Part shown: positions 1-11,567 of the stretch, piece by piece
Numbering within the stretch: position 1 is the stretch's first letter
Layout of the letters: each line of letters opens with the position of its first letter
Assembly: GCF_046630445.1 (NCBI RefSeq)
Contig: NC_092339.1
Span: forward strand, 312,169,501 to 312,233,500
DNA from: Rutidosis leptorrhynchoides
Lineage: Eukaryota > Streptophyta > Magnoliopsida > Asterales > Asteraceae
Length of the DNA: 64,000 nucleotides
Direction of reading: 5' to 3'
Notes under the pieces: model-generated
What the model saw: only the letters and a program-made list of their open reading frames with translations
Database searches by the model: none
What the model was told of the DNA's origin: nothing
Translations under genes and position numbers: made by a program

Positions 1-525
1 TATGTCTATGGCATGTATTTTAAACAAGTCAAAGTCTACACACTTATGCCTTAGACAAATTATGTCTCGTGAGGTTTATCACGAATGAAGTGATGTATGT
101 GGATTATATTGGGTTACAACAAAAGTTTGACCAAATTACTTGATTAAAAGCATTAGCCGGAAGCCGGCAAAAGATGGCTAATATTGTGGGATTGAAGTCC
201 ATTTAGATCTTCCATAGTAGGTTACCCAATTCCCTTCTAGTACAACGCTAGGAGCTGAATTCAATGTGGAAAGCCTACTATCTGAAGATTGGAACACATT
301 TAATATATGATCCCAAAGTATGTGTTCGGACCCGTGAGATAAAGAAGGTTGAAGTTTGATACTTCTTAATAGTTTTCTTGAAAAATTGCATCGCGGGAGA
401 AAGATTAAAGGAAAACTACCTATGTGAACATGAGGTTAAGCTGCCTCAAGAAAGCTTGGACTTAGCTTTTGAAATGTTCATGAGAGGATTGGGACACATG
501 GCTTTTAACGTGTCGGGTTAATTGT
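1..525 (+). pseudogene. 3' end of a degenerate Ty1/copia pol (RNase H tail) and its 3' noncoding region
   Basis: This is the left half of an old copia element split by Tekay-1. Around 35-200 the plus strand gives broken pieces resembling the end of a copia RNase H: a stretch like HLCLRQIMSREV, then in another frame a tail like LIKALAG...ANIVGLKSI before a stop. Frameshifts and stops separate the pieces. The sequence after about 200 looks noncoding. It continues directly at 9444 once Tekay-1 and one copy of its TSD ATTGT are removed. The plus orientation is supported by the purine tract and LTR start found at 9640-9656. The family call is moderate because the match is short and decayed. Confidence 0.5.
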
Positions 526-2081
526 TGTAACGACCCGTCAAAATCGCTATTGACGCAGCACGTTAATCATTGATTCCACAGTGAGGTTTTGACCTCTATA
601 TGATACGTTTTGATAAAATATTGCATTCATTAAAATAAGTGACTTTCTAAACATAGAAAGTTATAAACATGTGGGCGAGTGCTTAGGTATAAGCAAAACC
701 CCAAAATACATAAGTCTTTAATTTACAGGTTGACTTCACAGTCCAATTATTTATTACACAACGCAGTTTTATTTTGAATGCAATAAACTTTGTACAAAGC
801 ATGAGAGACTCCATGCAGGCAACAAGCACATCACAGCGGAAGCATTCTAAGGACCTGAGAATAAAACATGCTAAAAATTCAACACGAATGTTGGTGAGTT
901 ATAGGTTTAATTGCTCGAGTCATAAACATATATAAAGATAGACCACAAGATTTCATCAAAAGTTTATCAATAGATTCTACGTAACAGAGCATCCTGATAA
1001 CTAAACTTAATGCTATAGTGATAATTACCCCATTCGTTTTAATACGCGCAAACCAACGTGTCTTAAACTCAAATAACATACGTCCGTTAAAAGGCTAGCG
1101 CTCTAGCTCGGACGGGGATGTCAAGCCCTATGGATCCATATACAATTATTCGCGCCCACCAGTCCATATCCTATGTACTGGCAGCTACTAGTTACCAAAG
1201 TTAAGGGATTTTCGGTTTAACTCAGTGTAGAATTTTGTATGTACTTGTGTCTTATTGCGTTTAAAATAAATTGCATGTATTCTCAGCCCAAAAATATTTA
1301 AAGTATTTAAAAAGGGAGTCTATAACTCACAGTTCAATATTGCGATTCAATATTGTAGGCAAATTGCATAGACGTAATGATGGTAGACGACTGTATGGTT
1401 GGTCTTGGATTCAAGAACAATACCCCGAACAATACCCAATATTTCCTTATTTTAAAACGGTTTGAAACCCGAATTAAAAATACCCTCGAATATACTTTAT
1501 TATTATTAAACTTAAAATTATAATTATAATTATAATTATAAATATAAAATTTACGTACAGAAATGATTATGAAAAATTCGTCGAGCAAAACTGACCTTTT
1601 ATAGTACTTTTCGATTTACTGTAGCTCATGCGATAGCATGAGTTTTCAGTGTTTTTACCATGCGATCGCATGGCCGCCTTTTCTGTTTTTGTTTGCTAGT
1701 TCGTCGACATCAAATAGTGTGTACTGTAGCAATAGTGTGACTGTAGCAAATAGTGTTTACTGTAGCAATAGTACTTTTCGTTTTCACTGTAGCACTGTAG
1801 CAAAATACGGTTTCACTGTAGCAAATAGTGTTTTACTGTAGCAAATAGTGTTTTACTGTAGCAAATAGGGTTTTACTGTAGGAAAGTCATTTTTACTTGT
1901 ACATATATATATACATACATATAATCGTTCATGAATCGTCGAGAGTAGTCAAAGGTAATTGTATATATGAAACAGTTCTAAAATTTTGAGACTCAATCTA
2001 ACAGACTTTGTTTAACGTGTTAAAATAATAAATCGTATAGATAATTGGTTTAAATAAGTCAAAAATTTTCGGGTCATCACA
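526..2081 (-). repeat. Tekay-1 3' LTR
   Basis: It begins TGTAACGACC on the plus strand and ends at ...CATCACA. It matches 7877-9443 over its whole length. Because the element lies on the minus strand this is the downstream LTR. It contains a CTGTAGCAAATAGTG minisatellite at 1717-1880, two palindromes at 1625-1673, and a minus-strand TATA box at 1595-1603. Confidence 0.93.
1717..1880. repeat. CTGTAGCAAATAGTGTTTTA minisatellite in the Tekay-1 3' LTR
   Basis: About eight imperfect copies of a unit close to CTGTAGCAAATAGTGTTTTA are seen. The copy number and order differ from the other LTR (9064-9250), so the array has changed since insertion. On the minus (sense) strand it lies before the palindrome pair and TATA box, in the presumed U3. 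Confidence 0.85.
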
Positions 2082-5000
2082 TGACCTCCCCGTTAAAGAA
2101 AATTTCGTCCCGAAATTTTGAGTAGTACCTGTTTTATGAGCGATATTAGTGAACAAATGTGGATACTTTTGCTTCATTTGATCTTCACGTTCCCAAGTAA
2201 ACTCGGGTCCTCGTCTAGCGTTCCAACGAACTCTAACTATCGGTATTTTTCTTTGTTTTAATTGTTTGACCTCACGGTCCATGATTTCAACAGGTTCTTC
2301 GACAAAATGGAGTTTATCATTGATTCGTATTTCTTCAAGAGGAATTACGACATCCTCTTCAGCTAAACATTTCTTCAAATTTGACACGTGAAATGTGTCG
2401 TGAACACTACTAAGTTCTTGCGGTAGCTTTAATCGATAAGCAACTGCTCCAATTCTTTCGGTGATTTCAAAGGGTCCTACGTACCTAGGACTTAACTTTC
2501 CTCATTTACCGAATCGTACTACGCCTTTTCAGGGTGACACTTTCAACATGACTTTGTCGCCCACTTGAAATTCTAGCGGTTTTCGTCTTATATCAGCATA
2601 ACTCTTTTGGCGACTCATGGCCGTTTTCAATCGCTGTTGTATTTGAATGATGTTTTCGGTGGTTTCATGAATAATTTCTGGTCCAGTAAGTTGTCTTTTT
2701 CCTACTTCACTCCAACAGATAGGAGATCTGCACTTTCTTCCGTAAAGTGCTTCAAATGGCGCTGCGTTGATGCTCGTATGATAGCTGTTATTGTATGAAA
2801 ATTCTGCCAACGGTAAGTGTCGATCCCAACTGGTTCCAACGTCAATCACGCATGCCCGTAACATGTCTTCCAATGTTTGTATTGTTCTTTCACTTTGACC
2901 ATCTGTCTGTGGGTGATAAGAAGGTGCTCATATCTAATCGAGTTCCCAATGCTTTTTGTAATGACTGCCAGAAACGTGATGTGAATCGGGTGTCGCGATC
3001 AGATATGATAGAGATGGGTACACCATGCCTGGAACTACTTCCTTCAAATATAGGCGTGCTAATTTCTCCATACTGTCTGTCTCCTTTATTGGTAGAAAGT
3101 GAGCCAATTTAGTTAGACGATCAACTATCACCCAAATAGTATCATGACTACTTGCAGTCCTTGGCAATTTCGTAATGAAATCCATGGTTATTCTTTCCCA
3201 TTTCCACTGCGGAATTTCTGGTTGTTGTAGTAATCCTGACGGCTTTTGGTGCTCAGCTTTGACCTTTGCACACGTTAAACATTTGCTTACATAAGTAGCA
3301 ATTTCTGTTTTCATATTAGGCCACCAATAAAACTTCTTGAGATCGTGGTACATTTTTCCGTTTCCTGGGTGAATTGAGTACCTCGTTTTGTGTGCTTCAT
3401 CCAGTACTAGTTGCCTTAGGTTACCATGTTTTGGTACCCATATCCTACCAGCAAAATACAGGGTTCCATCGGCTTTTTCTTCAAGTTATTTTTCTAACCC
3501 TTTGCTTATTTCGTCTTTTTCGTTTTCTTCTTTTAAAGCTTCTAACTGTGCTTCTTGAATTTACTTTGTGAGATCAGTACGAATTGTAATATTCAATGCT
3601 CGGACCCTAAGAGGTTTTACTCTTTCTTTTCGACTTAGGGCATCAGCTACAACATTAGCCTTTCCGGGGTGGTAACGGATTTCACAATCGTAATCGTTTA
3701 ACAACTCTACCCAGCGACGTTGCCTCATATTGAGTTGTTTTTGATCAAAAATATGCTGAAGACTCTTATGGTCGGTGTACACTGTACACTTGGTGCCATA
3801 TATATAGTGTCTCCATATTTTGAGTGCAAAAACTACTGCTCCAAGTTCTAAATCGTGCGTCGTATATTTCTTTTCATGAATTTTTAGTTGTCGTGAGGCA
3901 TATGCGATGACTTTTGTGCGTTGCATTAATACACATCCTAAACCTTGGCGCGAAGCGTCACAATAGATCACGAAATCATCATTTCCTTCCGGTAATGACA
4001 AAATGGGTGCATACGTTAACTTCTTCTTTAATAACTGGAATGAGGATTCCTGTTCCGTGGACCAATTATACTTCTTTCCCTTTTGAGTCAATGCAGTTAA
4101 GGGTTTGGCGATTCTAGAGAAATCTTGAATGAATCTTCGGTAGTAACCAGCAAGACCTAAGAATTGGCGAATTTGTGTTGGAGTCTTCGGGGTTTCCCAT
4201 TTACTAATGGCTTCGATCTTGGCGGGGTCAACTTTAATTCCATGTTTACTGACAACATGGCCCAAAAATTGTACTTCTTGTAACCAGAAATCACACTTCG
4301 AAAATTTTGCGTACAATTCTTCTTTCTTGAGTATCTCCAGTACCAGTCTTAAGTGTTGCTCATGTTCTTCCTTGTTCTTCGAGTAAATCAATATGTCGTC
4401 GATAAAAACAATGACAAATTTGTCTAAATACGGTCTACAGATGCGATTCATTAGATCCATGAATACTGCTGGAGCATTAGTTAATCCAAAAAGCATGACT
4501 AGAAACTCATAGTGACCGTAACGGGTTCTGAACGCGGTTTTAGGAACATTTTCTTCCTTCACTCTCAGCTGATGATATCCGGAGCAAAGATCAATCTTAG
4601 AATAAACACTTGATCCTTGCAATTGATCAAACAAATCATCAATCCTCGGTAATGGGTACCGATTCTTGATCGTTAATTTGTTTAATTCTCAGTAATCTAT
4701 GCACATTCTCATAGATCCATCCTTCTTCTTGACGAACAGAATAGGAGCACCCCAAGGTGAAAAGCTAGGACGAATAAATCCACAGTCCGATAATTCTTGC
4801 AACTGGTTTTGTAATTCTTGCATTTCTGAAGGTGCAAGTCTATATGGAGATCGGGCTATAGGTGCAGCTCCTGGTATGAGATCAATCTGGAATTCTAAAC
4901 ATCTGTGTGGAGGTAGCCCCGGTAATTCTTCTGGAAATACTCCGGGATATTCTCTTACAACCGGCATGTCATTAATGCTTCTTTCTTCAGTATCGATCTT

Positions 5001-6545
5001 TTTTATGTGTGCCAGAATAGCATAACAACCTTTTCTTATAAGTTTCTGGGCCTTCATACAGCTGATAAAGTTCAGCTTTGAGTTGCTCTTCTCCCCATAA
5101 ATCATTAATGACGTTTCATCCTTACGAGGGATGCGGATTGCTTTCTCAGCGCAAACAACTTCCGCTCTTGTTTTGGACATCCAGTCCATGCCAACGATTA
5201 CGTCAAAACTTCCTAATTCTACGGGTATCAAATCGATTTTGAAGGTTTCACCAGCGAGATTCATTTCGCAACCATGGCAAATTTTATCGGCTTTTATCAG
5301 TTTACCATTAGCTAATTCAATAGTATATTTATCGTCTAGAGGCAAAGATGCACATTTTAGTTTAGAACTAAAGTCTTTACACATATAACTTCTATCAGCA
5401 CCCGTATCAAACATAATAGAAGCTAGTTGATTATTAACGGTAAACGTACCCGTGACAAGATTAGGATCCTCACGTGCTTCACTGGTACTAACATTAAATG
5501 CCCTCCCACGTGCGGGTTCTTTGTTCTTCTCCTTATCAGGGCATTGATTTATAAAGTGACCAGACTTCCCGCATCCAAAACATTTCTTGACATCGGTCAG
5601 TTTTGTCTTTACTTCAGAAACGGTGGCATAACAATCTTTCGCCACATGTCCTTTCTTGTTGCACTTATCACAGACCACTTGGCAATAACCTGCATGATGT
5701 GTGTAACATCTTTTGCAGAACGGATGGGGTCCCTTATAGTTTGGACTTGCAGTTGCCCCATCTTGTTTACCTTTAAAAGTTTCTTGTTTCTTCAGGTGAG
5801 TACTTTTGCCCTTATATTCTTCCCAATTCCTCTTTCCTTCAGTTGTCTTGACTTCGGTAATTGGTGCCTTAATTGAACTCTCTGTGATCTGGTCCATGAG
5901 TTGGTGTGCCATTGTCATGGCTTCCTGCATCGTATTCGGTTTGGACGATGTAACATTTCCTTTGATATTGATCGATAAACCGTCAATATACATTTCTATC
6001 TTTCGTTTCTCATTGGGCACCAATTCGGGACACAACAAGGCTAGTTCCATGAAACGCTTTTCATAGTTATTGAGATTCGCGCCGATAACCTTCAGATTAC
6101 GTAACTCAGATTCCATTTTTCTGATCTCGTTTCGAGGACAGTACTCCTCGATTAGCATCTTTTTCAGTTCTTCCCAAGAGATATCATATGCCGTATCTAT
6201 TCCTTCTGCTTTAGCATAATTGTTCCACCAAGTAAGTGCACCATCTTGCAACGTGCACGAAGCATACTTTGACTTGTCTCCGTTTGCACAATTACTGATT
6301 TTGAAAACGGACTCCATCTTTTCAAACCATCGGGTTAGACCTACTGGTCCCTCAGTTCCACTAAACGTCTGTGGTTTGCATCCTTGCAAAGTTTTGTATG
6401 AGCATCAGTTTCGTGAATTTATGTTTACGGCTGCTGCTTTGGCTGGTGCTTCGGCTGTTGCTTTTTCTGCTTCGGTTGCAGCAATTCTTTCATTCACACG
6501 TTTCTCGACTAGTTGCTCAAACTCAGCATCCGACAATTGAGACAT
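1998..6545 (-). pseudogene. gag-pol: Tekay-1 gag-pol polyprotein gene, inactivated
   Basis: One minus-strand frame can be followed from an ATG at 6545 to the chromodomain-like end near the 3' LTR. Order: Ala/Glu-rich gag N-terminus (MSQLSDAEFEQLVEKR), gag core, two zinc knuckles ([28 protein letters not shown]), protease (DTGAD), RT ([10 protein letters not shown]), RNase H (DASRQ, TDHKSL), integrase ([27 protein letters not shown]), and a tail with [17 protein letters not shown]. Breaks: a TGA near 6397 in gag, TGA 4689-4691 in RT, TAA 3561-3563 and another near 3485 between RNase H and integrase, a frameshift near 3035 in the integrase core, and a TGA near 2530. The predicted end overlaps the LTR. 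It would have made the capsid, reverse transcriptase and integrase of the element. Confidence 0.88.
2082..2097 (-). promoter_or_regulatory. Tekay-1 polypurine tract (plus-strand primer)
   Basis: On the minus strand the sequence reads TTAACGGGGAGGTCA directly before the 3' LTR. This is the expected position of the RNase H-resistant primer. A related sequence, TTAACGGGTAGGTAAT, occurs again at 6700-6715 upstream of gag. Confidence 0.75.
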
Positions 6546-6993
6546 GTTTCTTCAATAAACACAACAGATATAATTTAATCATATAGAATATTATAGGTAA
6601 AATGAGTTGTCAATAGTTAATCGTAGCATATTAATAATATGAACCGATTATTATAAAAGCCTTTTCTTCTTATTAGCATTTTATAATTATTTCTAGGGTA
6701 TTACCTACCCGTTAAGTTCATACATAATAGCTAGTACAAGGAATTAACTACTAAAATCCTAATAATATTCCACTATGAAAAATTATAGCAAGTTACTACA
6801 TTATTATGTAATAATAATAATAAGAAGTAGTAATAATACATATAATCATTCCATGCATTTATTATTAATAAACCAAAATAATACAATACCATACAATACT
6901 GATATTTTACATATGCTTATTTTACATAACAAGATAGAGTAGCACACATAAGCAATAAAATAGCGCATGGAAGATTTATGGTTGCGAGGTCGT
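6546..6993 (-). other. Conserved noncoding spacer between leader ORF and gag (Tekay-1)
   Basis: There is no ORF here. The block 6640-6760 clearly matches 40660-40770 of Tekay-2: both have TTATAAAAGC, a run of TTTTCTTC, and the purine-tract copy ACCTACCCGTTAAGTTCATAC in the same order. Conservation of noncoding sequence between two diverged elements suggests a function, such as splicing, translation start or a second plus-strand primer. Confidence 0.7.
6700..6715 (-). promoter_or_regulatory. Internal polypurine-tract-like copy upstream of gag (Tekay-1)
   Basis: The minus strand reads TTAACGGGTAGGTAAT. It differs at two positions from the true tract next to the 3' LTR (2082-2097). It is placed between the leader ORF and gag, as in Tekay-2 (40710-40725). 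Confidence 0.55.
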
Positions 6994-7680
6994 TTATTCA
7001 GAACTATCAGAAACTTCTTCCCATTTGGTTCTCTCTGCCAATTGTTTGTGTGCACATGGTCCGACAGACATTCTGGCAGTGTATTTTATTTTTGGTTGGG
7101 GTTTTGAGGTACCCGTTGCCTCAGTGGGTTTAATACAATAAGGGTGGTTACGGATCGAATGGTCATGTTCCTTTTTAATAATTAAGGACTTTTTATTAGT
7201 GTGGTTGTTTTTATTATCTATAGCAAGTTGGAATTTCTCCTTAGTGATCTCTTTTATTTCATTAGCGAAATCCTCCTCCTTACTGATCTCGTCTGATGAT
7301 GAACTGTCTGAGTCATGTGTAGGAGAATATGATGACGAACTGCGAGAATATGTACCGGTGGTCATGAACCGAAATCTGCCAGGCGTAATCGGCACAACCC
7401 GCCCGTCGGCGGTATATCTGGACCAATGTCCATATTTGTTTAGAAATGGACGATCCTCGTTTACTCCAGGGATCATGGGTCCATGCCAACGATACTGTGG
7501 CTCCGGAAAACTAAAGCTGGGTGGAGATGGAACCTCCTCTGGGTTTATCGGGAGTTGAGATTCCCCGGCTAACACAATTTCTTCTTTAATAGGTATTGGA
7601 ACGCCCTTTTCAGTTGTGGATAGAATAGATTCAGTGTCCGATTCCGAGTCGTACAAAATGATAGGATTAGAGGAAGTCAT
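6994..7680 (-). CDS. Tekay-1 leader ORF: acidic Ser-rich protein of unknown function
   Basis: This is an uninterrupted 228-residue ORF in the sense direction, between the 5' LTR and gag, where a minimal Tekay element has no gene. It starts MTSSNPIILYDSESDTES and is rich in Ser, Asp, Glu and Pro. It has a PPSFSFPEPQYRWHGP segment near residues 52-70 and a Ser run near 115-135. The last 39 residues (GTSKPQPKIKYTAR... LAERTKWEEVSDSSE) align with the end of the leader ORF of Tekay-2 (41735-42349): GTSKP, then TAR, then LA-RTK-EE and an SxSE end. No known domain is recognised. It is intact although gag-pol carries several stops. A nuclear or nucleic-acid role is only a guess from its charge. Confidence 0.7.
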   Translation of the reverse strand: MTSSNPIILYDSESDTESILSTTEKGVPIPIKEEIVLAGESQLPINPEEVPSPPSFSFPEPQYRWHGPMIPGVNEDRPFLNKYGHWSRYTADGRVVPITPGRFRFMTTGTYSRSSSSYSPTHDSDSSSSDEISKEEDFANEIKEITKEKFQLAIDNKNNHTNKKSLIIKKEHDHSIRNHPYCIKPTEATGTSKPQPKIKYTARMSVGPCAHKQLAERTKWEEVSDSSE

Positions 7681-7862
7681 CTATCACATAATTGAAACAA
7701 CAATTACGTTAGCATATAAATATATCACATATAATGTTTTTGACCAAATAATAAGCAAAAATCAGTAAAAAGCAGATATGGTCATAGTCCAGACCCACTA
7801 ATGCATCCTAACAATTACCAGTTAAACACACTAATGTAATTTCTGGTTCCCTATGACCTCAA

Positions 7863-7875
7863 GCTCGGATACCAA
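7863..7875 (-). promoter_or_regulatory. Tekay-1 primer binding site (initiator tRNA-Met)
   Basis: The minus strand reads TGGTATCCGAGC next to the 5' LTR. It differs by one base from TGGTATCAGAGC, the complement of the 3' end of plant initiator tRNA-Met. Confidence 0.85.
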
Positions 7876-8945
7876 CTGTAACGACCCGTCAAAATCGCTA
7901 TTGACGCAGCACGTTAATCATTGATTCCACAGTGAGGTTTTGACCTCTATATGATACGTTTTGATAAAATATTGCATTCATTAAAATAAGTGACTTTCTA
8001 AACATAGAAAGTTATAAACATGTGGGCGAGTGCTTAGGTATAAGCAAAACCCCAAAATACATAAGTCTTTAATTTACAGGTTGACTTCACAGTCCAATTA
8101 TTTATTACACAACGCAGTTTTATTTTAAATGCAATAAACTTTGTACAAAGCATGAGAGACTCCATGCAGGCAACAAGCACATCACGGTGGAAGCATTCTA
8201 AGGACCTGAGATTAAAACATGTTAAAAAGTCAACACGAATGTTGGTGAGTTATAGGTTTAATTGCTCGAGTCATAAACATATATAAAGATAGACCACAAG
8301 ATTTCATCAAAAGTTTATCAATAGATTCTACGTAACAGAGCACCCTGGTAACTAAACTTAACGCTATAGTGATAATTACCCCATTCGTTTTAATACGCGC
8401 AAACCAACGTGTCTTAAACTCAAATAACATACGTCCGTTAAAAGGCTAGCGCTCTAGCTCGGACGGGGATGTCAAGCCCTACGGATCCATATACAATTAT
8501 TCGCGCCCACCAGTCCATATCCTATGTACTGGCGGCTACTAGTTACCAAAGCTAAGGGATTTTCGGTTTAACTCAGTGTAGAATTTTGTATGTACTTGTG
8601 TCTTATTGCGTTTAAAATAAATTGCATGTATTCTCAGCCCAAAAATATTTAAAGTATTTAAAAAGGGAGTCTATAACTCACAGTTCAATATTGAGATTCA
8701 ATATTGTAGGCAAATTGCGTAGACGTAATGATGGTAGACGACTGTATGGTTGGTCTTGGATTCAAGAACAATACCCCGAACAATACCCAATATTTCCTTA
8801 TTTTAAAACGGTTTGAAACCCGAATTAAATATACCCTCGAATATACTTTATTATTATTAAACTTAAAATTAAAATTATAATTATAATTATAAATATAAAA
8901 TTTACGTACAGAAATGATTATGAAAAATTCGTCGAGCAAAACTGA

Positions 8946-9024
8946 CCTTTTATAGTACTTTTCGATTTACTGTAGCTCATGTGATCGCATGAGTTTTCAG
9001 TGTTTTTGCCATGCGATCACATGG
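8946..9024 (-). promoter_or_regulatory. Tekay-1 promoter: palindrome pair plus TATA box
   Basis: On the minus strand the palindromes CCATGTGATCGCATGG (9009-9024) and CTCATGCGATCACATGAG (8976-8993) are followed about 22 bases later by TATAAAAGG (8946-8954). In the other LTR the same sites read CCATGCGATCGCATGG (1658-1673), CTCATGCTATCGCATGAG (1625-1642) and TATAAAAGG (1595-1603). Several of the differences are CG-to-TG/CA changes inside the palindromes. Confidence 0.6.
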
Positions 9025-9063
9025 CCGCCTTTTCTGTTTTTGTTTGCTAGTTCGTCGACATCA

Positions 9064-9250
9064 AATAGTGTGTACTGTAGCAATAGTGTGTACTGTAGCA
9101 AATAGTGTGCACTGTAGCAATAGTGTGTACTGTAGCACTGTAGCAAAATACGGTTTCACTGTAGCAGATAGTGTTTTACTGTAGCAAATAGTGTTTTACT
9201 GTAGCAAAGTAATTTTTACTGTAGCAAATAGGGTTTTACTGTAGGAAAGT
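9064..9250. repeat. CTGTAGCAAATAGTG minisatellite in the Tekay-1 5' LTR
   Basis: This counterpart of 1717-1880 has a different number and order of CTGTAGC units. It includes an extra TAATTTTTACTGTAGC unit. Confidence 0.85.
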
Positions 9251-9443
9251 CGTTTTTACTTGTACATATATATATACATACATATAATTGTTCATGAATC
9301 GTCGAGAGTAGTCAAAGGTAATTGTATATATGAAACAGTTCTAAAATTTGAGACTCAATCTAACAGACTTTGTTTAACGTGTTAAAATAATAAATCGTAT
9401 AGAGAATTGGTTTAAATAAGTCAAAAATTTTCGGGTCATCACA

Positions 9444-10466
9444 ATTGTAGAAAGTATGAAACTGGTGTGTATATTATCGACAGGTTTTCAAATGAATTGA
9501 TGGGTTCAAACTATTAGAGCACCATGATTTTCGAATTCTTGCACGTGTAATATACTATGTGTAAATTCAATCCATGTGACATTTACACTTATGCATTAGT
9601 TTTCTGTTTGTTGGTATTCTAGTAATCAAGGATCATAATAAAATGGGGGGGGAATTGTTGGTGATTTTAGCATGATCCAACGTCATTTTAGTTGAATGGA
9701 TTGCTAAGTTGAAAGTGCTCGAACCATTGAAACGCTACACGAATTTGGAGAGTGTGGAGTACACATTCGTAAAGTGTAAAATGGTTTGAGGTTATGTTAC
9801 TGAGCTTGGAAATAATTTTTGGAACATTAGAAATGCGAACATTCGTAAAGGTTTTTTGGTGTGCAGTACTTTTAAGCCTCGGCGCGGTTTAAAGGGTGAA
9901 ATGTTGGCCGAGAGCTTTGCTTATTTTGGGTGTTTAGTTCTTTGTTAAGCCGCGGCGCGGGTCTTTAGGCCGCGGCATGGCTTAACACATGGTCGCTGAA
10001 AAGGTGCAATTTCTTCTCAAAAGGCACATTTGACCCCAAACGTTTTGGGGTTGTTCCAGGGCATTCATATACGGTTTTTTTTTTTTCATGTATTTGGACC
10101 ATTTTAGACACAAATACATGAATTCTAACTTCCAAGTCATATATGGGTATGAATCAAATGTTGTGACTCTTCATGAAATCTTTTGACCCATTATAAATAC
10201 ATTCTTCATGTATTGAGAAAAGGTTCCAGATTTTAAAACCTTTTTTGCACACTTTCACCTCACAACAATTAGAAGATACTTTCTGCAATTGTTACATTGT
10301 TTTCTTTTAGTCAAGACAACAATTTCATATTTATCTTATCCCAGTCGAAACTTCGTACAACCCGTGGCCAAGTGGGTCGAAATATTCGATTAGAAAAATG
10401 AACACATGATTCAAAGATCAATCCGGAGTAATTACCGTTTCAGGCACGAAAGCAATACTAACAACA
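9444..10466 (+). mobile_element. 3' end of the older copia element: polypurine tract and 3' LTR
   Basis: This continues the 1-525 fragment after the Tekay-1 insertion. At 9640-9655 an AAAATGGGGGGGGAA tract is followed by TGTTGGTGATTTTAGC, a classic purine tract and LTR start (9656). A matching end ...ACAACA is seen at 10466, giving a probable LTR of 9656-10466. The end is inferred from TGTTG/CAACA symmetry because the 5' LTR is outside the window. The LTR holds GC-rich motifs (9876-9983) and a TATA box (10192-10199). Confidence 0.55.
9876..10199 (+). promoter_or_regulatory. Copia-relic LTR promoter: GC-rich motif cluster plus TATA box
   Basis: GCCTCGGCGCGGTT (9876-9889), AAGCCGCGGCGCGGG (9947-9961) and AGGCCGCGGCATGGCTT (9967-9983) are CG-dense, near-palindromic motifs in AT-rich DNA. 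TATAAATA follows at 10192-10199. Confidence 0.45.
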
Positions 10467-11567
10467 CCGATATATAACACCTGTCAAATTAAAAGAAGAG
10501 CTAGTAGACCCTTTACTCGTGGTATTGAAAGTTTGATGACTTTTCTTGTGTCATAATATGCTTTCTAACTTTACTTACGTAAGTAGCATTGGTACCTATT
10601 ATACAACCACGCCACAATAAGATTCCTGGCTATGCCAAATTTTTCAAAAAGAGAGTGTGACTAGAGGGTGTGCATAATGCGCAATTCACCCGGTACCAGG
10701 TCTCGCGCTCGAGAGGCTTGATTACCCGAGGTTTTACCTTCTATGGGGGATCCAATGTGTTCCTTCATATGAGGGTTTCCTCGCTTACAAAAAATAAAAA
10801 ATAAAAAAATAATAATAATAATAAATAAAAATGATTCACTAATTATTATATTTATTTAAACTAACTTATTTGTAATATAAGTTGTCCATAACGGACAACA
10901 TCAATATATTCATATTCATATTATTTATATAGATTAAAAAAGCATAACTATCCATACATGTGTATTAAAGATGTATTTAACATCATGAAGTCAATTCCCA
11001 TCAGGTAAATCAATTCCCCGTAGCCAAAAAAACAAAGTTAAAGACAAAAATTCAACATCACTTGTGTCTTTTTCTAACTTCTTATCTTAATTGATTACCA
11101 CAAAGTTATGGTGTTGTGTTCTTTCTTTATTGTATTGATGTTAATAATAATGATAATGATTAATTAATGATTTTAATCATAAGAAAACAACATTTTGTTT
11201 GAAAATTGATAATGATCTTTGCGCGTTGCAAAACTAAAGACTTGTGCATTCAACAATATAAGTATAATGACCCGTCTCTTTGTATGCAAAATGACAGATT
11301 ATTATTAGACTCTTTAGCAGCTCCTATTTTGTGTGTAAGATCTTCTGTAACGTCCGGGACATAAATTATAAAAGAAAGAAAGCAAGCAGATTGTGGTGCG
11401 CTGAATATCAAGGCATTGTGTATCCCATACATACAACTAACGATAATAAGAATCAAATTATACAAAAGTTGAAATGTTAACCAAAATTGTTAACATCAAT
11501 GAGTTACCATAAGAAAAAAGATATGTAAAAGAGATCAATTTTTAGGTGGTAATTTCGACCCACTTAT
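10467..11567. other. Intergenic flank with a candidate short dispersed repeat
   Basis: No convincing ORF is present. A block at about 10650-10785 (ACCCGGTACCAGGTC, TACCCGAGG, GGGGGATCCAATGTG, GAGGGTTTCCTCGC) has a higher GC content than its surroundings. It is followed by an A-rich tail (10789-10831, AAAAAATAAAAAATAAAA then AAT repeats). This is the shape of a SINE, but I cannot see clear box A or box B promoters or a TSD. The rest is simple AT-rich sequence. 11462-11567 is the left flank of the copia insertion. Confidence 0.3.

Larger units (their letters stand above)
526..9443 (-). mobile_element. Tekay-1: complete Ty3/gypsy (Tekay-like) LTR retrotransposon
   Basis: The element has two near-identical LTRs (526-2081 and 7877-9443), TG...CA ends, and a perfect 5-bp TSD ATTGT at 521-525 and 9444-9448. 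The internal order on the minus strand is primer site, leader ORF, gag, protease, RT, RNase H, integrase, chromodomain-like tail, polypurine tract. The RT motif [10 protein letters not shown] and the C-terminal [17 protein letters not shown] place it with Tekay/Del-type chromoviruses. Coding is broken by several stops and at least one frameshift. The LTRs differ only at scattered bases and in repeat copy number, so the insertion looks fairly young. It sits in the tail of a copia element. Confidence 0.93.
7877..9443 (-). repeat. Tekay-1 5' LTR
   Basis: This is the promoter LTR of the minus-strand element. It is the partner of 526-2081. A minisatellite of CTGTAGCAAATAGTG units lies at 9064-9250. 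It ends CATCACA before TSD ATTGT (9444-9448). Confidence 0.93.

Noticed and set aside
1717-1880. CRISPR-like array
   Set aside because: Units are adjacent and degenerate with no unique spacers, and the DNA is plant LTR sequence.
6994-7680. N-terminal part of Tekay-1 gag
   Set aside because: Gag has its own ATG at 6545 after a 450-base noncoding spacer, and the leader ORF resembles the separate one in Tekay-2.
10650-10790. tRNA gene
   Set aside because: No cloverleaf and no clear box A and box B at proper spacing.
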